Assembly: GCF_001050275.1 (NCBI RefSeq)
Contig: NZ_BBYA01000009.1
Coordinates: 310,001 to 374,000 of the forward strand
Direction: 5' to 3'
Origin: Leptolinea tardivitalis
GTDB taxonomy: Bacteria; Chloroflexota; Anaerolineae; Anaerolineales; Anaerolineaceae
Length of the DNA stretch: 64,000 nt
The translations under genes were made by a program, and so were the position numbers. Under the pieces are notes generated by a model, which saw nothing but the letters and a program-made list of their open reading frames with translations, was not told the DNA's origin and searched no databases. Each line of letters opens with the position of its first letter. The first letter of the stretch is position 1. Below, piece by piece: positions 53,453 to 62,847 of the stretch.

Positions 53453-54822
53453 ATCAGTCTGATATTTCTTCTGCCGCCGCAGCGATTCGGAAACGATTGT
53501 TTCTTTTACTATTGCAATCGTTTGTATCTGTGATTGCCTTAATCCTGATCTTTGTGCTGGGTGCTTTATTCTTTTTGTTTTATCGGGTATCGAATTATTA
53601 CCCCCCATTTCGACCAATGCTGTCTAATGTGCTGGAAGCCTATTATCAGGGCCGGGGAAGCTGGGAAGGTATTCAGACTTTAATCCCATCGGGTTCACAC
53701 GACCCGGTTAGTATGGATCAGAATGAATGGAGGGATAGCATTCTTCTGGATCAACAGGGGAAAATTCTTATCGATCATGGCCAGATCGATTCTCCCAGGA
53801 TCGGACAACCGTATTTTCCTCAGCCAGAGGATACCCCTGTTCCGATTCTGTTTCAGAACAGACAAATAGGCACACTGGTGGTCACACGGCTGCCTTCAGG
53901 TTTTGACGCCTTGAATTCCCTGATTTTGCCATTGGGTACGATGACCATATTTCTGGCCATTCTTACAGTGATCATTGGTCTATTGCTGTCACAACGGTTG
54001 ATAAATCCGTTGGCCGAAGTGATTGCGGCATCACGAGCGGTCGCATCCGGTAATTTGTCGGCACGGGTAAAAGTGCAGGGTCCCGATGATCTGATGGTTC
54101 TTTCAGAGAGTTTCAATCAGATGTCTGGAACACTGGAAAAGAATGATCGCGAACAGCGTAATTTGATTGCAGATATTGCCCATGAATTACGCACACCTTT
54201 GGCCATCATTCAGGGCAAACTGGAGGGCGTGATGGATGGGATTTACCCTGCTGACAAAGCCCATATTCAACCGGTCTTATCTGAAACAGTACGTCTGGAG
54301 CATCTGATCAACGATCTGGATATGCTGGCACAGGCAGATTCAAACCAGCTTCAATTTAATTTCCTGCATGTTGATCTAAATATCCTGTGTCGGAAATCTA
54401 TCAGTGATTTTGAAACGGAAGCATCTGAAAAGAAAATCACCGTTTTATTTCATCCGGATGCGACAATTCCAGAAGTTAAGGCTGATCCGCAGCGCATCAG
54501 TCAGGTGATGGATAATTTGCTGGGCAACGCCATCCGGTATATACCAGAAAGGGGAGAGGTTGTGGTTCAGACCCGCTCGTTGGAACATGGTGCCGAAGTG
54601 ACCGTCAGCGATACCGGGCCCGGTATCGCTGACGAAGACCTGCCACATATATTTGACCGTTTCTGGCGAGGGGAGAAATCCCGGTCACGGGAATCGGGAG
54701 GAGCCGGTTTGGGATTGGCTATAGCCCGGCAATTTATCGAGATCCAGGGCGGAAAAATATGGGCCGCCAATCGTGAAGATGGCGGTCTGGTGGTCGGATT
54801 TAATTTACCGGCGGTAGATTAG
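53449..54822 (+). CDS. Sensor histidine kinase
   Basis: A 457-residue kinase with two helices (about 17-42 and 157-183) around a sensor of about 115 residues, HAMP to about 235, phospho-acceptor His in LIADIAHELRTPLAIIQGKL, N box MDNLLGNAIRYIPERG, and DTGPGIADEDLPHIFDRFWRG. Translationally coupled (ATGA) to the response regulator. It ends one base before the stop of the convergent alcohol dehydrogenase gene, with no room for a terminator between them. Confidence 0.94.
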   Translation: MNQSDISSAAAAIRKRLFLLLLQSFVSVIALILIFVLGALFFLFYRVSNYYPPFRPMLSNVLEAYYQGRGSWEGIQTLIPSGSHDPVSMDQNEWRDSILLDQQGKILIDHGQIDSPRIGQPYFPQPEDTPVPILFQNRQIGTLVVTRLPSGFDALNSLILPLGTMTIFLAILTVIIGLLLSQRLINPLAEVIAASRAVASGNLSARVKVQGPDDLMVLSESFNQMSGTLEKNDREQRNLIADIAHELRTPLAIIQGKLEGVMDGIYPADKAHIQPVLSETVRLEHLINDLDMLAQADSNQLQFNFLHVDLNILCRKSISDFETEASEKKITVLFHPDATIPEVKADPQRISQVMDNLLGNAIRYIPERGEVVVQTRSLEHGAEVTVSDTGPGIADEDLPHIFDRFWRGEKSRSRESGGAGLGLAIARQFIEIQGGKIWAANREDGGLVVGFNLPAVD

Positions 54823-54823
54823 T

Positions 54824-55864
54824 TTAAAACCGGTCAATCACTTTCACGCCAGTACCCTGGAAGCTGTCCATCTCTGTCAAAGCGACAGCGCCTTCTTCAA
54901 GCGTAATGGTCTTGCCGATCAATTTTGATGGGTCCACCTTGCCAGATTCGATCAATTCAAAGAGCTGCGGGTATTTGTGTGCTTGAATACCGTGGCTGCC
55001 AAGGATTTCCAATTCACGGGCAATCACTTTATCCATGGGAATGGCCGGGTGATTCTGGCCGCCCAGCATCAAGCCGACCTGGATATGTTTCCCGCGCTTT
55101 CTGAGATTCGCAATCGAATTAAAACAGGTGGTCGGGTTTCCGAGGGCATCAATGGAGACATGCGCGCCGCCCTTGGTAATATCCATTACTGCATTTACAA
55201 CATCGGGTGTGTTCTTTGAATTAATCACGGCGGCAGCACCGATGGATTTTGCAAGGTCGAGTTTGTCATCGGCAATATCAATGGCCACCACATTGGCACC
55301 GGCGGCACTGGCGATCATGATGGCGGAAAGCCCCACACCGCCGCAGCCATGAACGGCCACCCACTGACCGGCTGCCACCTTGCCCTGTTCCACGACAGCC
55401 CGGAAGGATGTGACAAACCGGCAGCCCAGACTGGCGGCTGTGACGTAATCCATCGATTCGGGTAGGCGAACCAGGTTGCCATCTGCCCGGTCAATGGCTA
55501 CATATTCAGCAAATGAACCCCAGTGTGTGAACCCGGGTTGGAATTGGTGATCACAGACCTGCTGGTTGCCAGACTGGCATTGCGGGCAGACACCACAGGC
55601 ACAGACAAAAGGCAGGGTAACCCTGTCACCAGGCTTCCAGTTGTGCACATTTTTTCCCGCCGCCGCCACTTCCCCGGCCAGTTCATGCCCGGGAACATGC
55701 GGTAGAACCACATCGGTATCATGCCCCATCCAGGCATGCCAATCGCTGCGGCATAGACCGGTCGCTTTTACTTTTATAACGACACCAGTTTCGGCGGGTA
55801 CGGGATCTGGCACCGTTTGAACTGAAACAGGTTGACCAAATTTCTCGATAACTACAGCGCGCAT
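54824..55864 (-). CDS. Zinc-dependent alcohol dehydrogenase
   Basis: A 346-residue medium-chain dehydrogenase. Catalytic zinc ligands are in [14 protein letters not shown] (Cys and Asp region) and VPGHELAG (His-Glu). The structural zinc site has four cysteines in [17 protein letters not shown]. The NAD fold is [17 protein letters not shown]. The length fits bacterial ADHs acting on primary or secondary alcohols. Oxidation of alcohols or diols is likely; the substrate is not defined. A palindromic operator candidate lies upstream in the region shared with the HAD gene. Confidence 0.93.
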   Translation of the reverse strand: MRAVVIEKFGQPVSVQTVPDPVPAETGVVIKVKATGLCRSDWHAWMGHDTDVVLPHVPGHELAGEVAAAGKNVHNWKPGDRVTLPFVCACGVCPQCQSGNQQVCDHQFQPGFTHWGSFAEYVAIDRADGNLVRLPESMDYVTAASLGCRFVTSFRAVVEQGKVAAGQWVAVHGCGGVGLSAIMIASAAGANVVAIDIADDKLDLAKSIGAAAVINSKNTPDVVNAVMDITKGGAHVSIDALGNPTTCFNSIANLRKRGKHIQVGLMLGGQNHPAIPMDKVIARELEILGSHGIQAHKYPQLFELIESGKVDPSKLIGKTITLEEGAVALTEMDSFQGTGVKVIDRF

Positions 55865-55928
55865 GATTTTCTCCTGTCAATTTAACGAGTTTTTAATGGA
55901 TTGATAATCTCAAATATGTCGCATTATT

Positions 55929-55945
55929 ATTACAATCATTGTAAT
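55929..55945. promoter_or_regulatory. 17-bp inverted repeat, candidate operator
   Basis: ATTACAAT-C-ATTGTAAT, perfect 8-bp arms around one base, about 65 bp from each of the divergent alcohol dehydrogenase and HAD genes. The arms resemble sites of MarR-, Fur- or BlaI-type repressors, but no regulator gene adjoins. Confidence 0.55.
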
Positions 55946-56007
55946 AGCAGGCTTATTCTAAAGTAAAATATCGCATTCCGGGTTACCATTACTGGGGAAT
56001 TGAACGC

Positions 56008-56640
56008 ATGAAATATAAACTGGCGATTTTTGACTTTGATGGCACATTGGCTAATTCTTTCCCCTTTATTCTTAGCATACTCGATTCTCTGGCTGACCAA
56101 TATCATATTCAACGGGTAAACGCAGATGACCTGCGAGAATTACGAAAACTGCATACCCGTCAGGTCATTGAACATTTCAATTTTCCTATGTGGAAATTAC
56201 CTATTATCGGCCGGAATGTGAACAGGCAAATGTCTGAAAATATTCATGAAGTCCAATTATTTGAGGGAATTGACGTTGTACTTAAAGACCTGGCAGAATT
56301 GGGCATTATCCTTGTTGTCGTTAGTTCCAATTCGTATGAAAATGTTGTTCGGGTTTTAGGTAGGGAAACCTCCAGTCTGTTTTCGCATTTTGAATGCGGC
56401 AGTTCCATCTTTGGAAAAAAGGGGCGGTTCAAGCGTGTATTACGAAAATTCAAAATTGATCCGTCAGAAGTCATCAGTATTGGCGATGAGATCCGCGATC
56501 TGGAAGCTTCCCAAAAAGCGAAAATACCTTTTGGCGCTGTAACCTGGGGATATACAGATCCAGATGCCTTCGCATCGTTACAACCTAATCATCTTTTTAA
56601 ATCCGTCAATGATATTCGGGCTGTTTTAACGGGTTTGTAA
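56008..56640 (+). CDS. HAD family hydrolase (phosphoglycolate phosphatase-like)
   Basis: A 210-residue phosphatase. Motif I FDFDGTLANS at residue 8 gives nucleophile and acid Asp, motif II is VVVSSNSYEN, a Lys in motif III lies near KKGRFKRVL, and motif IV GDEIRDLEAS. The helical cap is short (about 15-90). It resembles PGP/carnosine-type HADs that act on small phosphates. GGGGAA precedes the ATG. It converges with the GGDEF gene five bases from its stop. Confidence 0.9.
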   Translation: MKYKLAIFDFDGTLANSFPFILSILDSLADQYHIQRVNADDLRELRKLHTRQVIEHFNFPMWKLPIIGRNVNRQMSENIHEVQLFEGIDVVLKDLAELGIILVVVSSNSYENVVRVLGRETSSLFSHFECGSSIFGKKGRFKRVLRKFKIDPSEVISIGDEIRDLEASQKAKIPFGAVTWGYTDPDAFASLQPNHLFKSVNDIRAVLTGL

Positions 56641-56645
56641 TCAAC

Positions 56646-58688
56646 TCATAATACTTCCACCCGGTTGCGTCCGCGTTTTTTAGCCTGATACATAGCCTGG
56701 TCTGCTCTGACTAAAAGATCTTCCAGGGTGGCGGTATTTTCATCTTTCCAGGCTACCCCAAGACTGGCCTGTAAATAATTATCATGACTGACACCGGGAA
56801 CTTTGATCTGGTGAAATTCATCCAGCAGGCGGATGGCGGCAGCCCGGGCTTCTATCAATGTAGTATCTGGCAGAAGGATACAAAATTCATCTCCACCATA
56901 ACGGCCTGCTGTATCGATCTTTCGGATAAATGCAGCCAGAACCTTGCCAACATCTGCCAGAACAGAGTCGCCAGCCTGGTGGCCGCAGGTATCATTAATC
57001 AGTTTAAAGTTGTCGATATCCAACATTATTATAGAGATTGGCGTATTATGTCTGCGTGATCGTTCGAATTCCTTTTCGGCGGCTTGAAGGAGACTTCTTC
57101 GATTATTGATGCCTGTGAGGGAATCAATGATGGCATTTTCTTCCATTTTTTGATACATACGGGCATTATCAATGGCAATACCCGCAAGATCTGCAAAGGC
57201 AATTAAACGGTCAGCTTCTTCATTGGAATTAAAGACATTGGCTTTATTAGAATCCAGGTTGAGGAAACCGATGACCTTGTTTTTTACCCTGATTGGTGCT
57301 CCCAGATAGCTCAACACATTTGGATTGGTAAAGTAATCTACTTTACGGGTATCGGGAATAAACATGGGTTGGCCGGTTTCATACATTTTCTTCAAATTTT
57401 CTACTTCCTCAACCTTGAATTTGGCTGCCTTTACCCAGTCTATTTCTTCAGGGCTGATATATCCATGAAAGATTTCCACATGAGCCACACCATTTTCTAT
57501 TAACAAGATGTTAGCCATATTACAGGGAAGGAATTCAAACACACTCGAAAGAATTCGTTCAAGGACTTCATTCAAGTTCAAGGTGCTGTTGACAGCCATT
57601 GAAACATCACGCAGTGCTTCGGCAAACAGCCGTCGTTCAATTTCAACTTTTTCTGTTTTTTTCCTTGAAGTGATATCTCGAATGGCTAAAAGCCAACCGG
57701 CAAATCCCCTATTTTCATCTGTAATCAATTGACCGTCAATTTCTAATGTTTGTGAGGATTCCAGAGTGGATTCCAGATGAAATCCGGTTTTCATGCTCAT
57801 CTTGTATTGAAGTCCGGGAATATTAATCAATCCTTCTTCCAGGTTGATACCCATCCAATTTTCCTGCGGGTAACGCAAAAGCTGCTGACCACTCCGGTTA
57901 ATATCGACGATGGCATTTTGGCCATCGACAACCACAAGCGATTCCGCCAAATTATCAAAAAGCATGCTTCTGGCAATCGGCGCAATTTCCAACAGACGGT
58001 ATTTATTTAAAGCGACAAAGACGAGCAATCCACTCAGGAAAAAGCCGATGGGAGTGATATCCAGATTCTTTATCAGCGGAATCCGCAGGACATATAGAAT
58101 ATTCGCCAGTAAAGGCGGAAGAATACTTAGGACAAAAATCAAGGATTGACTTTTGTGGATAGATAGTCGTGTGGCAAGATACTGCCTGGTGACAATGACA
58201 GACATTACCAGAAGAATCAGATAGTTGTAAATCAACCCGAGCCAGTACAACGGACCGCGTAAATAAACCAGCGTGTCATAGGGCGAGTCCGGGGGAGTAA
58301 CAAACCCCGACCAGATTAAATGATGGTAGTCATTGGTTGCCGCCAACAAGATCACGCAGATTGGTACGGCCCATAACAGGGCTAATTGTGTACGCGTCAT
58401 CTGGGGCCCGATTCTGAAGTATCTTGTAACAAACAGGAAGAAAAGTGGAAGGCAATTGAACACCCCAAAATAGCTGAATTTAGCAAAAAGCACTTTTAGT
58501 ATCTGGTCTTGAACCGCGCTTTCAAACCCTACAAAGAAGCTCCATTCTGCGATGAGTACCATGGCGAAACCTAAAAGAAGGGACTCTCTGTTTTTCCAGC
58601 GTAAAAACACCTGAATGGCCACGACCATTGAAAAGACGCCGGTGCCAATCAAACTAAGCGCGTACGGGTTGAAATTCCAATTGATCAA
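56646..58688 (-). CDS. Membrane diguanylate cyclase (histidine-kinase-type 7TM, PAS, GAF, GGDEF)
   Basis: A 680-residue signalling enzyme making c-di-GMP from GTP. The first 225 residues hold seven hydrophobic helices of the 7TM sensor type found in histidine kinases (ALLWAVPICVILLAATNDYHHLIW). A PAS-like domain covers about 235-345, GAF about 365-500 (PCNMANILLIE, YLGAPIRVKNKVIGFLNLDS), and GGDEF about 515-680 with ITGINNRRSLL, IMLDIDNFKLIND and the intact active motif RYGGDEF. No RxxD inhibitory site is evident five residues before it (RKIDTAGRYGGDEF has an Asp near). It may supply the signal for surface-protein control; no riboswitch match is proven. Confidence 0.93.
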   Translation of the reverse strand: MINWNFNPYALSLIGTGVFSMVVAIQVFLRWKNRESLLLGFAMVLIAEWSFFVGFESAVQDQILKVLFAKFSYFGVFNCLPLFFLFVTRYFRIGPQMTRTQLALLWAVPICVILLAATNDYHHLIWSGFVTPPDSPYDTLVYLRGPLYWLGLIYNYLILLVMSVIVTRQYLATRLSIHKSQSLIFVLSILPPLLANILYVLRIPLIKNLDITPIGFFLSGLLVFVALNKYRLLEIAPIARSMLFDNLAESLVVVDGQNAIVDINRSGQQLLRYPQENWMGINLEEGLINIPGLQYKMSMKTGFHLESTLESSQTLEIDGQLITDENRGFAGWLLAIRDITSRKKTEKVEIERRLFAEALRDVSMAVNSTLNLNEVLERILSSVFEFLPCNMANILLIENGVAHVEIFHGYISPEEIDWVKAAKFKVEEVENLKKMYETGQPMFIPDTRKVDYFTNPNVLSYLGAPIRVKNKVIGFLNLDSNKANVFNSNEEADRLIAFADLAGIAIDNARMYQKMEENAIIDSLTGINNRRSLLQAAEKEFERSRRHNTPISIIMLDIDNFKLINDTCGHQAGDSVLADVGKVLAAFIRKIDTAGRYGGDEFCILLPDTTLIEARAAAIRLLDEFHQIKVPGVSHDNYLQASLGVAWKDENTATLEDLLVRADQAMYQAKKRGRNRVEVL

Positions 58689-59071
58689 AACCTTTCCATC
58701 CCCTTTTGGTTTGACATGATGAATGGATAAATTATAACGTGATACATATTGTAGGATAAGTAATCGGGGAAAAGGCTGATGTTTTCATCTTCCTTCCATT
58801 TTTCATTTATTACAAGTTAAAAGCAACTAAATAATAAATTAATGATAATAAGGACTTTAATAATCCGATATAGTAAAGAGCTATATTTACATTTATGGAA
58901 AAATACGGGTCAAAAGTCGGTCTTATCGAAAGGTTGGAGTGTATCTTCATTTTTTTACATCAAAAATTCTCTCATGCCAAAAAAGATGAAAACGAACTCC
59001 CGGAAGTTTGATCAGGCACCAGAATGATACAATCAATTTGTACCTGTTTATTCATTACAGGAGGTGATTGG
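58689..59071. other. AT-rich intergenic region, no convincing gene
   Basis: Strongly AT-rich spacer between divergent GGDEF and aldo-keto reductase genes. A 61-codon open frame inside has no ribosome binding site and poor codon pattern. I see no clear terminator and only loose promoter-like TATAAT-type strings. Confidence 0.5.
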
Positions 59072-60031
59072 ATGGAATATCGACATCTCGGACGTTCTGG
59101 AATTCAGGTGAGTGCTCTTTCGCTGGGTTCATGGGTAACGTTCCATAACCAGATCGGTGTTGATTCGGCGGTAGAAGCCATGTCAGCGGCATATGACGTG
59201 GGGGTTAATTTCTTTGATAATGCTGAGAATTATGCGAATGGCATGTCAGAAGAAATTATGGGGTCTGCCTTGAAAAAACTCGGCTGGCGGCGTGGAAGCT
59301 ACTTGATCTCGACCAAGTTCTTTTTTGGGATTAACGAATCGGTCAATGAAAAGAATACCCTTAACCGAAAATATTTGATTGAAGGGATTAACAATTCCCT
59401 GAAACGGCTAGACATGGATTATGTCGATTTCATTTACTGCCATAGACCGGATCCACATACACCGATTGAAGAGACCGTCTGGGCGATGCATAATATCGTG
59501 GAATGGGGCAAAGCTTTGTACTGGGGCACGTCTGAATGGTCGGCCGCTGAGATCATGGCTGCCATTGAAATTGCCGAAAAGCATCACCTGCATAAACCTG
59601 TCATGGAGCAGACGCAGTACAACCTGCTCAATCGCACCCGCTTTGAAGTGGAATATGCCCGATTGTTTAAAGATTATGGATACGGTGCCACCACCTTCAG
59701 CCCATTGGCTTCCGGCTTATTGACGGGGAAGTATAACAATGGCATTCCAGAAGGATCGCGGGGAGATTTGCCTGGTTTTGAATGGCTGCGAAACCGACTG
59801 ACCAACCAGGATGGTATATCCAAAGTAAAAAAGTTGCAGGTCATTGCCGCTGGTCTTGGGGTGACCATGTCACAAATGGCACTGGCGTGGTGTTTGAAGA
59901 ATCCCAATGTGAGTACGGTGATCACAGGCGCCAGTCGCGTGGAACAAATCCATGAGAATATGAAAGCGTTATCCGTGGTTCAAAAGCTCACTCCAGATGT
60001 TATGAAAAAAATTGAAGAAGCTTTATCGTGA
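59072..60031 (+). CDS. Aldo/keto reductase (K+ channel beta-subunit / YghZ type)
   Basis: A 319-residue AKR. It opens [19 protein letters not shown] as in voltage-gated potassium-channel beta-like reductases. The tetrad is seen as Asp and Tyr in [12 protein letters not shown], Lys in LISTKFFFG, and His in [30 protein letters not shown] is the C-terminal cofactor part. It may reduce methylglyoxal-like aldehydes. AGGAGG seven bases before the ATG decides the start. The CDGSH protein gene follows 42 bp later on the same strand. Confidence 0.92.
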   Translation: MEYRHLGRSGIQVSALSLGSWVTFHNQIGVDSAVEAMSAAYDVGVNFFDNAENYANGMSEEIMGSALKKLGWRRGSYLISTKFFFGINESVNEKNTLNRKYLIEGINNSLKRLDMDYVDFIYCHRPDPHTPIEETVWAMHNIVEWGKALYWGTSEWSAAEIMAAIEIAEKHHLHKPVMEQTQYNLLNRTRFEVEYARLFKDYGYGATTFSPLASGLLTGKYNNGIPEGSRGDLPGFEWLRNRLTNQDGISKVKKLQVIAAGLGVTMSQMALAWCLKNPNVSTVITGASRVEQIHENMKALSVVQKLTPDVMKKIEEALS

Positions 60032-60073
60032 ACACGTAAAGAAATATATTCAAACAAATGAGGTTGGTATCTG

Positions 60074-60796
60074 ATGCTGGAATCAAAAGATGGACTGCAT
60101 GCCCGGAAACGTATCGTCATCGAAGCTGACGGCCCAATTCGAGTGGAAGGCGGTATTCCACTGGTTTACAAAACCCAGGTAGTCTCTGAATATGGGGAGC
60201 CGCTGACCTGGAAAACGGGTGAACATCTTGAAACCGGCGATGTGTATTACCTTTGCCGATGCGGACATTCGACGGAATGGCCATTTTGCGATGGATCCAC
60301 CCATTGCGAGATCGGTTTTGATGGGACTGAAACCGCAGCCACTGATACCTTTGAAGACCGCAAAGAGATTCTTCCCGGCGGCTCAGGGATTGTCGTCAAG
60401 CTGGATAATCACCTGTGCATGGAATCGGGGTTTTGCGGCAATCGTCTGACTAATATTAAAGAAATGCTGTTTCGTACAGATGAACCTTCTGTGCGGGCTG
60501 AAATAATCGCCATGATCGAACGCTGCCCGGCCGGGGCATATACATATGCCATGAAAGAAAACGAACCAGACATAGAACCTGACCTGCCACAGCAGATTGC
60601 AGTGACGATAGATATCAACAGTGATGGACCTGTACGTTCTGCTTTCTGGGTTACCGGAAATATTCCCATCGAGCGGTCAGATGGCAAGCCGTTTGAAATA
60701 CGTAACCGGGTGACCCTATGCTCTTGCGGTGCTTCCAGAAAAAAACCCTTATGCGATGGTGTTCATCGTTGTTTGGAATCAGCAAAGATAAAATAA
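60074..60796 (+). CDS. Double CDGSH iron-sulfur protein with ferredoxin-like middle domain
   Basis: A 240-residue protein with three metal sites. The first CDGSH motif (C-x-C-x2-S-x3-P-x-C-D-G-x-x-H) is CRCGHSTEWPFCDGSTH near 56-72. The second is CSCGASRKKPLCDGVH near 216-231. Between them, LDNHLCMESGFCGNRLTN and MIERCPAGAYTYAM match the divergent Fer4_19 (DUF1271) single-cluster domain. It should bind two [2Fe-2S] clusters through three Cys and one His each, plus one more cluster, and transfer electrons. Neighbouring reductase suggests a redox pathway, partner unknown. Confidence 0.9.
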   Translation: MLESKDGLHARKRIVIEADGPIRVEGGIPLVYKTQVVSEYGEPLTWKTGEHLETGDVYYLCRCGHSTEWPFCDGSTHCEIGFDGTETAATDTFEDRKEILPGGSGIVVKLDNHLCMESGFCGNRLTNIKEMLFRTDEPSVRAEIIAMIERCPAGAYTYAMKENEPDIEPDLPQQIAVTIDINSDGPVRSAFWVTGNIPIERSDGKPFEIRNRVTLCSCGASRKKPLCDGVHRCLESAKIK

Positions 60797-60821
60797 AAAT
60801 AGAGCACTACAAAAGGAGAAA

Positions 60822-61304
60822 TTATTTATTCCAGGCCAGACAAATACGTTCGTATGTCTGGCTGAGCTCTTCGGGGATCACACGCACCATGCCCGTGGTA
60901 GTGATGAAATTGGTATCGCCTCCCCATCGGGGGACAATATGGAAATGGACATGACTGGCCACACCGGCTCCGGCTACACTGCCGATGTTGCTTCCTACGT
61001 TAAATCCTTCAGGTGTATACACCATTCGAAGAATTTTTAGAGACTTATTCACCAGCACCATTATCTCGGTGAGCGTTTCCGTATCCAGATCTTCCATGGA
61101 AGGTTTGTGTTCAATAGGAACAACCATCAGATGGCCGCTGGTGTATGGAAAACGGTTCAAAATGACAAAAGCTCTTTTCCCCCGGTAAGCGATCAGGTTT
61201 TCAACCCCATCGGAGCATTCCAACGCATCACAGAAGATGCAGCCACCCTTGTGTTCGTGGTTCATAATATATTTCATTCTCCAGGGAGACCAGATGTGAT
61301 CCAT
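60822..61304 (-). CDS. HIT family protein (Ap4A-hydrolase-like)
   Basis: A 160-residue nucleotide-binding protein. The HIT triad is HVHFHIVPRWGGD near residue 115, and the zinc-type CIFCDALE cluster sits near residue 22, as in archaeal and bacterial Ap4A hydrolase/phosphorylase-like members. It likely hydrolyses dinucleoside polyphosphates or AMP-lysine-type adducts. The opening MDHIWSPWRMKYI is the family start. A TAGAAT box lies ten bases upstream, so the leader is very short and has no ribosome binding site. Confidence 0.9.
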   Translation of the reverse strand: MDHIWSPWRMKYIMNHEHKGGCIFCDALECSDGVENLIAYRGKRAFVILNRFPYTSGHLMVVPIEHKPSMEDLDTETLTEIMVLVNKSLKILRMVYTPEGFNVGSNIGSVAGAGVASHVHFHIVPRWGGDTNFITTTGMVRVIPEELSQTYERICLAWNK

Positions 61305-61382
61305 CGTGTTGATTATTCTAACATAATTAAAACCCTCATTTTTTGATGAAAGGGGGTGACTTTAATCACTTATTTCAAAAAA

Positions 61383-62210
61383 TCAGGGAATGAAATCGAC
61401 AATGTACTCCAGAAATACTCCATACCCTTCCAATGTACCGGCTACATTCATCATCTCCCGGATACTCGGTCCGCGCGGTTGACCGACCAATCCTTTCAAC
61501 AGGTTGATTTCGGTGGGAATGCGCGTGTAATAACTGCCCTGCCAAAGCCGCTGCATGATAGGGCTGAAAAACCCGGGACGAGAGAATCCAACATCCTGGG
61601 GATTCTGTGAAACCATATATCTCACCGTGACAGCTTTTCCGATACGATCTGCCAGATACGCCCGGGTGCCTTCTTCGGTTGTGACCATACCAGAGGCATA
61701 GCCGCTCCATTCACCACCCAGGGCAGCATCGGTAATTCCTAAAGAGACTTCCGGACCAATACCCCCCTGATAGATCAATACCGAACAGTGACCGATCCCT
61801 GGACGATCCGAAAGTTTTATCTGGAAGGGATATTCGCCTACCAACAGCATTTTTTGCCAGGTGACGGCATGCGCAAATTCATCGTTGTAATCGGTAGTTG
61901 AAGAAGTCAGGCTGGTTTCGCCATAATCTTCCTTAAATTTCTCCCAGGCCGCTTTAAGCGTGGGGAATCCTTCCCGCTGCAGCCAGCCTTCTACAATTTC
62001 ATTTGCCATTGAAGTATCCAGGCAGGATGTTGGTAGAGTGGACGGGTCTAACGTTGGAAGCGGAGTATCAGTGGGTGTTGGCAGGGGAATAGGGGTGAGT
62101 GTGGCTTTAGATTCTGCGAAGGACGGCGCGACAGATGGAATCAGACCTTGCGTTGGAGAGCAGGCAGTCAATAGAACGAGAAAAATCAAAACCGGCTGAA
62201 TTCTCTTCAT
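61383..62210 (-). CDS. Lipoprotein of unknown function
   Basis: A 275-residue lipoprotein. Lipobox VLLTACS near residue 17, then a Thr/Pro-rich linker (PTPTDTPLPTLDPS) typical of Anaerolineae surface proteins. The rest is a mixed alpha-beta domain I do not recognise, with SLTSSTTDYNDEFAHAV and a repeated YTRIPTEINLL-type ending. The signal peptide fixes the start at this ATG. It lies six bases behind a TATAAT box (62217-62222) with no Shine-Dalgarno, so the mRNA is probably leaderless. Confidence 0.75.
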   Translation of the reverse strand: MKRIQPVLIFLVLLTACSPTQGLIPSVAPSFAESKATLTPIPLPTPTDTPLPTLDPSTLPTSCLDTSMANEIVEGWLQREGFPTLKAAWEKFKEDYGETSLTSSTTDYNDEFAHAVTWQKMLLVGEYPFQIKLSDRPGIGHCSVLIYQGGIGPEVSLGITDAALGGEWSGYASGMVTTEEGTRAYLADRIGKAVTVRYMVSQNPQDVGFSRPGFFSPIMQRLWQGSYYTRIPTEINLLKGLVGQPRGPSIREMMNVAGTLEGYGVFLEYIVDFIP

Positions 62211-62222
62211 GAGATGATTATA
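62208..62222 (-). promoter_or_regulatory. -10 box fused to start codon, probable leaderless transcript
   Basis: Minus-strand TATAAT (62217-62222), six bases CATCTC, then the ATG of the lipoprotein. There is no ribosome binding site, and the -35 is weak. Confidence 0.55.
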
Positions 62223-62325
62223 TCCTGCACAGGATTTCCATATTGAACCATTTATGACTGGATTGGTGCGAATCATATAAATCTGTATAATGGTCATACA
62301 AATCCGTTTTGTGGAAAGGTCCATT

Positions 62326-62835
62326 ATGTCACCCGAACAAAAGAAGAGTATTCTTGATCAGGCAATTGATGCGCTGACCGATCGCGATGAAAAAGCTGCC
62401 GCAGCTAAAGCAGCCGCTGAGGCACAGGCAAAGGCTGAAGCAGAAGCCCGGGCTAAAGCAGCGGCTGAAGAAAATGCCCGAAACGTGGCAGAAGCCAACC
62501 TGAAAGCCCAGAAAGAAGCAGCCGAGAAAGCGGCTGCCGAAGCACAGGCAAAATTGAAGGAGGCCGAACAAAAAGCGGCTGTTGAAGCCAATCAGAAAGC
62601 AGTCGAAGCCCGCAACGAACAGATTAAAGCCATGCTGGAAGCCCAGAAGGCAGCTGAAGTTCTCACCACGCATAAAGTGGAAGCCGGTGAAACCTTGAGC
62701 GGCATTGCTCTCAAGTATTACAAGAGCTCCACTCGTGAATCTTGGATGAAAATTTACGAAGCCAACAAAGCTATCATCGGTGATAATCCGGGCATGATTA
62801 AAGCCGGACAGGAATTGAAAATCCCCAAACCCTGA
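62326..62835 (+). CDS. LysM protein with TolA-like Ala/Lys/Glu coiled coil
   Basis: A 169-residue protein. Residues about 15-110 are an Ala/Lys/Glu-rich heptad region, a long single coiled coil as in TolA. The C-terminal 55 residues form one LysM domain (HKVEAGETLSGIALKYYKSS, MIKAGQELKIPKP), a peptidoglycan- or chitin-type glycan binder. There is no signal peptide or membrane helix, so LysM may act in the cytoplasm, as in some YgaU/KbpA-like potassium-binding BON-LysM proteins. The gene has GGAAAGG upstream of ATG and a TATAAT box about 37 bp upstream. It is 12 bp before the next gene. Confidence 0.85.
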   Translation: MSPEQKKSILDQAIDALTDRDEKAAAAKAAAEAQAKAEAEARAKAAAEENARNVAEANLKAQKEAAEKAAAEAQAKLKEAEQKAAVEANQKAVEARNEQIKAMLEAQKAAEVLTTHKVEAGETLSGIALKYYKSSTRESWMKIYEANKAIIGDNPGMIKAGQELKIPKP

Positions 62836-62847
62836 CAGGAATGTATT

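Noticed and set aside
58842-59027. 61-codon open frame in the AT-rich spacer
   Set aside because: No ribosome binding site, poor codon pattern, no recognisable protein feature.
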